From the NCBI GenBank assembly GCA_045645505.1, contig JAZRIW010000004.1, positions 37,934-101,933 on the forward strand: a stretch of 64,000 nt of DNA, written 5' to 3'. Source of the stretch: Fumia sp045645505 (GTDB lineage Bacteria > Bacillota > Clostridia > Oscillospirales > Ruminococcaceae). Positions 59,245-64,000 of this stretch are shown piece by piece. Position 1 is the stretch's first letter. Each line of letters opens with the position of its first letter. A program made the position numbers and the translations under genes. Under the pieces are notes generated by a model that had not been told where the DNA came from, made no database searches, and saw nothing but the letters and a program-made list of their open reading frames with translations.

Positions 59245-60471
59245 ATGAACAAGTTTATTAAAGCATTTATCTTCACTTTATTTTTGACATTGACTTTCTT
59301 TTCCTATTCAGTAAACGCAGGTTGGATTAAAAACGGCGACAACTGGAGCTATAAAGAAAACGGAAACATTATCAACTCAGGTTTTAAAAAGATAGATAAC
59401 GAGTGGTATTATTTTGAAAACCAAATTATGAAAACAGGTTGGGTATTTGATAATAATAACTGGTATTATCTTAAAAAAGACGGAAGTATGAAAACAGGCT
59501 GGCTTTTTGATGACAACAACTGGTATTATCTTAATAAAGACGGTAGCATGAAAAAAGGCTGGATTAAATGGTCGGGTGACTGGTATTTTCTAAGCCACAA
59601 AGGGCAAATGCAAAAAAGCATTATTGAAGTTGAAGGCGTAAAATACGATATGGGTACAGACGGAAAAATGAAACTGACTACCCCTATTGGCTACCCCTAT
59701 CACGCCTATACAAAAGACGGAAAAGAAACTGAGATGACCTTACCCAAAAAGAATGGTCAGACTGTCACTTTAAACCTCTGGGAAGGTATGAACTTACAGA
59801 TGATGGCTAAACGCCTTAACGACAACGGAGTCTGCAGATATGAAGATTTTCTCTCGGCAGTAAATGAAAAGCACCCTGATTTTAAGTTTGAAAGCATGGT
59901 AAAAGACGATACATTCTATCGCTACGAAGGATACTTATTCCCCGATATTTACGAATTTTATATGTATGAAAGTGCCGAAACGGTAGTTAATAAAATGCTT
60001 AAAAACTTTGAAAAAAGGGTAACTGATGAGCTTATCTTAAAGATAGAAAACTTAAAGTTGACACTTCATGAGGTTCTTACTTTAGCCTCTATCGTTCAGG
60101 GAGAAGCACCCGACAGCTATAATATGAAAAAGGTGGCTAAAGTATTTTTAAACAGGCTTGATAACAGTAAAGTTTTCCCGAAACTTCAGGCAAATCCGAC
60201 TTCAAACTATGCAAATGACGTAATCCTTTTAACCAATCCCCAAATGAAAACTCTTGCAGAAGAATATGATTCCTATAAAACGGACGGACTTATAAAAGGG
60301 CCTATAAACTGCCCCGGTATTATGGCGATAGAAGCAGTACTCAACCCTGATAATTCTTGTGAAGATTATTTCTTCTGCACCGACAAGATAACAAAGGAAT
60401 TTTACTACGCAAAAACCTGGGAGGAACATAAAAAGAACACTGTAAAAGCAGGACTTTCAAAAGAAGAATAG
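59245..60471 (+). CDS. Secreted protein: cell-wall-binding repeats fused to an MltG-like transglycosylase domain
   Basis: 408 residues from ATG 59245 (AAAGGA 7 bases upstream). A signal peptide (1-25) ends VNA. Five choline-binding-type CW repeats span about 26-125 (GWxxxxNNWYYLxKDGSMKTGW). The C-terminal half is YceG/MltG-like: LWEGMNLQMMAKRL, YEGYLFPDIYEF and LTLASIVQGEAPDS (Glu287 aligns with the family's catalytic-region Glu), ending GLIKGPINCPGIMAIEAVLNP. MltG cuts nascent glycan strands to set chain length. Usual MltG is membrane-anchored with LysM; here wall repeats replace the anchor. Confidence 0.85.
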   Translation: MNKFIKAFIFTLFLTLTFFSYSVNAGWIKNGDNWSYKENGNIINSGFKKIDNEWYYFENQIMKTGWVFDNNNWYYLKKDGSMKTGWLFDDNNWYYLNKDGSMKKGWIKWSGDWYFLSHKGQMQKSIIEVEGVKYDMGTDGKMKLTTPIGYPYHAYTKDGKETEMTLPKKNGQTVTLNLWEGMNLQMMAKRLNDNGVCRYEDFLSAVNEKHPDFKFESMVKDDTFYRYEGYLFPDIYEFYMYESAETVVNKMLKNFEKRVTDELILKIENLKLTLHEVLTLASIVQGEAPDSYNMKKVAKVFLNRLDNSKVFPKLQANPTSNYANDVILLTNPQMKTLAEEYDSYKTDGLIKGPINCPGIMAIEAVLNPDNSCEDYFFCTDKITKEFYYAKTWEEHKKNTVKAGLSKEE

Positions 60472-60473
60472 CC

Positions 60474-60502
60474 TTGAAAATCATCTTTTACTGTGATATA
60501 AT
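60474..60502 (+). promoter_or_regulatory. Promoter of the cobalamin-riboswitch transcript
   Basis: TTGAAA (60474-60479), 17-base spacer, TATAAT (60497-60502), directly after the MltG-like stop codon. Confidence 0.75.
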
Positions 60503-60510
60503 AATTAAAA

Positions 60511-60702
60511 TCATTGGGGAAGCAGGTGAAAATCCTGCACGAGCCCGTCGCCGTGAGGTGCGAAACTGTTACCTTTCTGCCCTTAGCCACTTAAGGGGAC
60601 AAGCCATTGGAATTTTCTGAGAAGGCGAAAGGATAACGCACCGAGTCGAAACACCCAAAAAACCTCGTTTTACTGCGAGTGCCGGTAAGAGGAAATTTTT
60701 TA
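60511..60702 (+). promoter_or_regulatory. Cobalamin (B12) riboswitch
   Basis: Core GGGGAAGCAGGTGAAAATCC, TGCACGAGCCCGTCGCCGTGA, then GAGAAGGCGAAAGGATAACG and CACCGAGTCGAAACACCC give the conserved AdoCbl aptamer segments. A hairpin follows at about 60662-60692 (CCTC...GAGG) with a T6 run, ending before the lipoprotein site. High B12 should shut off the two downstream genes. Confidence 0.88.
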
Positions 60703-60719
60703 AAAAGGAATGACAGTCT

Positions 60720-61154
60720 ATGAAGAAAAACATTTTTAAATCCTTAAGAATACTTCTTATGACAGTGCTTATTGTGGCTATGACACTGACTGTAACCGCT
60801 TGTAGCGGTGCAAAAACCATTACCCCCGCTGAAAGCAAAGAGGCGATAGTTTTAGGAACAGGTGAAAAAACCTTTTCCCTCTCGGTTATCGGCTATGAGG
60901 GTGAAGAAACTCTTTATAAAATAAGCACCGATAAAACCATTGTCGGTGAAGCACTTTTAGAGCTTGAGCTTATAGAAGGCGAAGATGGCCCCTATGGTCT
61001 TTTTATAAAAAAGGTTGCAGGGATAAGAGCAGATTATGATTTGGATAAGAAATACTGGGCGTTTTATATAGATAACAGCTATGCTGTCACAGGCATTGAT
61101 GCTACGGAAATTGATGAAACTGTAAGCTATGCCTTAAAGGTTGAAAATGCATAG
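60720..61154 (+). CDS. DUF4430 lipoprotein, putative cobalamin-binding
   Basis: 144 residues. Lipoprotein signal with VTAC lipobox (Cys28). The rest is a DUF4430 domain (transcobalamin-like C-terminal beta domain): TIVGEALLELELIEGEDGPYG, LFIKKVAGIRADYDLDKKYW and AFYIDNSYAVTGIDATEI. This domain resembles the beta-domain of intrinsic factor and transcobalamin. Under a B12 riboswitch and joined to an ECF S component, it likely captures corrinoid at the outer face of the membrane. Binding is inferred. Confidence 0.85.
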   Translation: MKKNIFKSLRILLMTVLIVAMTLTVTACSGAKTITPAESKEAIVLGTGEKTFSLSVIGYEGEETLYKISTDKTIVGEALLELELIEGEDGPYGLFIKKVAGIRADYDLDKKYWAFYIDNSYAVTGIDATEIDETVSYALKVENA

Positions 61155-61656
61155 CCTTAAAATCAAAGAAATTACTATTTTCGGTATGCTTGGAGCTTTG
61201 ATGTACGCATCAAAACTTCTTATGGAGATACTTCCAAACGTGCATCTTTTAGGTGTTTTCATCGTAGCTTTTACGGTAGTTTACAGAAAAAAGGCACTTT
61301 TTCCAATCTACACCTTTGTAATTTTAACAGGACTTTTTTCAGGGTTTGCTACCTGGTGGGTTGCTTATATTTACATCTGGACACCCCTTTGGGGAGCTGT
61401 TATGCTGGTTCCAAAAGCTTTAAACGAAAAGCTTAAGCAGATAATTTATATCCTTCTTTGTTCAGCCCACGGATTTCTTTACGGAATACTCTATTCCCCC
61501 ATGCAGGCAATTCTCTTCGGGCTTGATTTTAAGGGTATGATAGCCTGGATAGTGGCGGGATTTCCCTTTGATATAGCACACGGAATAAGCAATTTCTTAT
61601 GTGGATTTTTAATTTTCCCGATAATAAAAATATTAAAATTATCCGAAAAAATCTGA
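61147..61656 (+). CDS. ECF transporter S component, probable cobalamin uptake
   Basis: 169 residues from ATG 61147 (AAAGG 6 bases upstream, overlapping the lipoprotein stop by 8). Six helices; LKIKEITIFGMLGALMYASKLL is typical of S components, and the ATWWVAYIYIW and PFDIAHGISNFLCGFLIFPI segments match the CbrT/cobalamin-type group. It needs an EcfA1A2T module, and the only one in view is at 39.1-41.6 kb. Substrate is inferred from the B12 riboswitch. Confidence 0.85.
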   Translation: MHSLKIKEITIFGMLGALMYASKLLMEILPNVHLLGVFIVAFTVVYRKKALFPIYTFVILTGLFSGFATWWVAYIYIWTPLWGAVMLVPKALNEKLKQIIYILLCSAHGFLYGILYSPMQAILFGLDFKGMIAWIVAGFPFDIAHGISNFLCGFLIFPIIKILKLSEKI

Positions 61657-61664
61657 ACTTAAAA

Positions 61665-61696
61665 AGCTGAAAGGAAAATTCCTTTCAGCCTTTTTT
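61665..61696. terminator. Bidirectional terminator between the ECF S gene and nfnB
   Basis: AGCTGAAAGGAA and its complement TTCCTTTCAGC around AA, with A5 before and CTTTTTT after. Confidence 0.9.
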
Positions 61697-63077
61697 ATCT
61701 TAAATATTCGTCAATTGCTTCCGCTGCAGATTTTCCTGCACCCATAGCCAAAATCACAGTAGCGGCACCTGTAACCGCATCACCGCCTGCATATACACCT
61801 TGTCTTGAGGTTTCACCCTTATCAGACTTTGTCACAATACAACCTCTCTGGTTAGTTTCCAGATTATCGGTAGTATTTTTAATAAGCGGATTCGGTGAAG
61901 TACCAACTGCCACAATAACTGCATCGCAGTCAATTAAAAACTCTGAATTTTTAATTTCCTTGGGACTTCTTCTTCCCGACTCATCAGGCTCTGTAAGTTC
62001 CATTTTAACACATTTCATAGCTAAAACTGAACCGTCCTCGTCACCGAGAATTTCCTTAGGATTAGTGAGCATAAGGAAATTAATTCCCTCTTCTTTAGCG
62101 TGTTCAATCTCCTCTGAACGTGCAGGCATTTCCTTTTCAGAACGTCTGTAAACAATGCTTACCTCATCGGCACCTAAACGCATCGCGCATCGTGCAGCGT
62201 CCATGGCAACATTTCCGCCACCGATTACAGCTACTTTCTTAGCTCTTTTTATAGGGGTATCACTTCCCTCTTTATAAGCTTTCATAAGGTTAACCCTTGT
62301 TAAAAACTCATTTGCCGAATAAACGCCCTTTAAGTTTTCACCTTTGATATTCATAAATCTCGGAAGTCCTGCACCGGTACCGATGAATACAGCCTCAAAG
62401 CCATTATGGAAAAGCTCATCGATAGAAAGTACCCTTCCGATAACCATATTTGTATTTATCTCAACACCGAGTTTTTTAAGATTTTCAATCTCTTTTTTAA
62501 CAATTTCCTTAGGCAGACGAAACTGCGGTATTCCGTAAACCAAAACCCCACCGGGAGTGTGAAGTGCCTCAAAAACAGATACCTTGTATCCCTTTTTAGC
62601 CAAATCTCCGGCACAGGTAAGTCCTGCAGGACCTGCACCGATTACTGCTACCTTTTTACCGTTTGATTTTATATCGGTAACCTCTTCATCGTTACTGTTC
62701 ATATAATAGTCTGCCACAAATCTTTCAAGTCTTCCGATTGCAACAGGCTCGCCCTTTATTCCCCTGACGCATCTGCTTTCGCATTGTTTTTCCTGAGGGC
62801 AAACCCGTCCGCAAACTGCAGGGAGTGAGCTTGATTTTGAGATAATTTTATATGCACCTTTAAAATCCCTTTCTGCCACTTTCTCAATAAAGCTTGGGAT
62901 ATCGATAGCTACAGGACAACCTCCCACACATGGCTTATTCTTGCAGTTAAGACAACGTTTTGCCTCATCTACGGCCTGCTCTTCGGTATATCCGAGTGCC
63001 ACTTCATCAAAATTTCTCTTTCTTATATTAGAGGCCTGAACCGGCATTTCATTCTTTTTAACAGCCATATTTGCCAT
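61695..63077 (-). CDS. nfnB: Nfn large subunit (GltD-like; ferredoxin:NADP+ oxidoreductase)
   Basis: 460 residues. N-terminal [4Fe-4S] motifs CLNCKNKPCVGGCP and CGRVCPQEKQCESRC, FAD-binding GAGPAGLTCAG (about 145) and NADPH-binding GGGNVAMDAAR (about 280). The C-terminus GAATVILAMGAGKSAAEAI is typical of GltD/NfnL. With NfnA it bifurcates electrons between NADH, ferredoxin and NADP+. Without a large GltA subunit nearby, the Nfn role is preferred over glutamate synthase. Confidence 0.9.
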   Translation of the reverse strand: MANMAVKKNEMPVQASNIRKRNFDEVALGYTEEQAVDEAKRCLNCKNKPCVGGCPVAIDIPSFIEKVAERDFKGAYKIISKSSSLPAVCGRVCPQEKQCESRCVRGIKGEPVAIGRLERFVADYYMNSNDEEVTDIKSNGKKVAVIGAGPAGLTCAGDLAKKGYKVSVFEALHTPGGVLVYGIPQFRLPKEIVKKEIENLKKLGVEINTNMVIGRVLSIDELFHNGFEAVFIGTGAGLPRFMNIKGENLKGVYSANEFLTRVNLMKAYKEGSDTPIKRAKKVAVIGGGNVAMDAARCAMRLGADEVSIVYRRSEKEMPARSEEIEHAKEEGINFLMLTNPKEILGDEDGSVLAMKCVKMELTEPDESGRRSPKEIKNSEFLIDCDAVIVAVGTSPNPLIKNTTDNLETNQRGCIVTKSDKGETSRQGVYAGGDAVTGAATVILAMGAGKSAAEAIDEYLR

Positions 63078-63094
63078 ACAATTTCTGACCTTTC

Positions 63095-63928
63095 CTATTT
63101 CTTAAATAAATTACACGTTTTTTCGTGTTCAGTTCTTTCAAACTCTTTATAGATACCTGAACGCTTGATTGCTTCGTCAAAATCTACAAGATGTCCGTCA
63201 AAATCTGGCCCGTCAACACAAGCAAACTTCACTTCGCCGCCGACAGTCAGACGACAACCGCCGCACATACCCGTTCCGTCAATCATTATGGGATTCATGC
63301 TGACGGTAGTTTTTATATTATAATCTTTAGTCAGCATCGAAACAAATTTCATCATAACCAAAGGGCCGATAGCGATTACTTCGTCATACTTTTCACCTGA
63401 TTCGATAAGTGCTTTGAGTGCATCGGTAACAAGTCCCTTTTCGCCATAAGAACCGTCATCTGTCATAATAAAAAGCTTGTCGCTCGCAGCTTTGAATTCA
63501 TCCTCTAAAATAACGAGTGCTTTTTCTCTGAATCCGACTATCGAATGAACTTCACAGCCTGATTCCTTTAGCTTTTTCGCAATGGGATAAGCGATTGCAG
63601 TGCCGACGCCACCGCCAACCACAGCCACCTTTTTAAGTCCCTCAAGCTTTGAGGGAGTGCCTAAGGGGCCTACAAAATCCTCAATATAGTCACCCTCGTT
63701 TAACATATTAAGCTTACTCGTGGTAGCGCCCACAATCTGAAAAATTATGGTAACAGTTTCGTTTTCTCTGTCATAGTCGGCAATGGTGAGAGGTATTCTT
63801 TCGCCATCTTCTGAAACTCTTAAAATAATAAACTGACCTGGCTGTGCTTTTTTAGCGATAAGCGGAGCTTCAATTTTCATAAGAGTAACCGTTTTGTTAA
63901 GTTCTTTTTTCTCTGAAATGCGGCACAT
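63095..63928 (-). CDS. nfnA: Nfn small subunit (PyrK/sulfide-dehydrogenase-like)
   Basis: 277 residues. FAD-binding RIPLTIADY, NAD-binding VGGGVGTAIAYPIA and a [2Fe-2S] motif GTGMCGGCRLTVGGEVKFACVDG near residue 215-237. Homologous to the PyrK electron-transfer subunit. GAGG lies 7 bases upstream. It precedes nfnB by 17 bases; no pyrD is near, which supports Nfn. The first 70 bases upstream (63929-64000) are AT-rich with no clear promoter. Confidence 0.9.
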   Translation of the reverse strand: MCRISEKKELNKTVTLMKIEAPLIAKKAQPGQFIILRVSEDGERIPLTIADYDRENETVTIIFQIVGATTSKLNMLNEGDYIEDFVGPLGTPSKLEGLKKVAVVGGGVGTAIAYPIAKKLKESGCEVHSIVGFREKALVILEDEFKAASDKLFIMTDDGSYGEKGLVTDALKALIESGEKYDEVIAIGPLVMMKFVSMLTKDYNIKTTVSMNPIMIDGTGMCGGCRLTVGGEVKFACVDGPDFDGHLVDFDEAIKRSGIYKEFERTEHEKTCNLFKK

Positions 63929-64000
63929 AATAAAACCTCAAACTAAAAAATTTATCATTATATTTTTTTAAAAAACAATATATAATTACTTTATTATAGT

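Noticed and set aside
61695..63928. Glutamate synthase small subunit plus PyrK-dependent dihydroorotate dehydrogenase
   Set aside because: Neither gltA/B large subunit nor pyrD is nearby, and this pairing is the standard NfnAB layout.

Overview
The window looks like a chromosomal segment of an anaerobic, endospore-forming, low-GC Firmicute of class Clostridia, probably a gut lineage. The evidence is a spoVM microgene, PrkC/PrpC signalling, a flavodiiron protein, an Nfn-type ferredoxin:NADP+ oxidoreductase, a bile-salt-hydrolase-family enzyme, group II ECF transport and Gram-positive promoters and ribosome binding sites throughout. Species cannot be named from the sequence. Most genes are on the minus strand and form tight operons with 1-11 base overlaps.

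Layout. (1) 1-1.65 kb is the edge of a prophage-like element: a DUF4373 replication gene running off the left end, a Cro-like gene and a divergent CI/LexA-like repressor, with three similar TTGCA-n3-TGCAA operators. (2) 1.65-9.5 kb is accessory: an orphan binding lipoprotein, an AraC regulator with an acyltransferase, a sugar acetyltransferase preceded by an internally deleted GNAT pseudogene, a phosphoesterase, a PHP enzyme, a choloylglycine hydrolase, a DUF378 protein and a NERD protein. (3) 9.5-23.6 kb is the conserved yicC-remA-gmk-rpoZ-priA-def-fmt-yugP-rsmB-rlmN-prpC-prkC-rsgA-thiN-spoVM-mtnN run; rpe, usually between rsgA and thiN, is absent. (4) 23.6-32.3 kb holds a uracil permease behind an unassigned attenuator RNA, purC, a flavodiiron protein, a deacetylase, several membrane proteins, a DMT-transporter remnant and two copies of a structured repeat. 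(5) 32.5-33.9 kb has a four-helix-bundle (S23) gene, nested duplications and a five-tRNA operon (Gly-Arg-His-Gln-Gln).

(6) 33.9-44.7 kb: ruvCAB, a SAM methyltransferase, the shared energy module ecfA1-ecfA2-ecfT, truA, DUF5711, CvpA and a ClpE-like unfoldase. (7) 45-51.5 kb: LOG and SDR enzymes, rpsB-tsf, and asd-dapA-dapB behind a lysine riboswitch. (8) 51.6-55.2 kb: queA-tgt-mntP and a metallo-beta-lactamase-fold gene. (9) 55.3-59.1 kb: an AT-rich FokI-type restriction-modification operon, with a two-domain methyltransferase and a FokI-like nuclease. (10) 59.2-64 kb: a secreted MltG-like transglycosylase carrying cell-wall-binding repeats, a cobalamin riboswitch controlling a DUF4430 lipoprotein and an ECF S component, and the bifurcating Nfn pair.

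Several modules should work together. The B12-regulated S component would use the EcfA1A2T module encoded 20 kb away. The lysine riboswitch senses the end product of asd-dapA-dapB. The methyltransferase protects DNA from the FokI-like nuclease, and its own leader carries two tandem GGATG motifs. The items I find most worth a second look are the FokI-type operon with those sites, the CW-repeat/MltG fusion, the unassigned attenuator before the uracil permease, the B12-capture gene pair and the phage switch.
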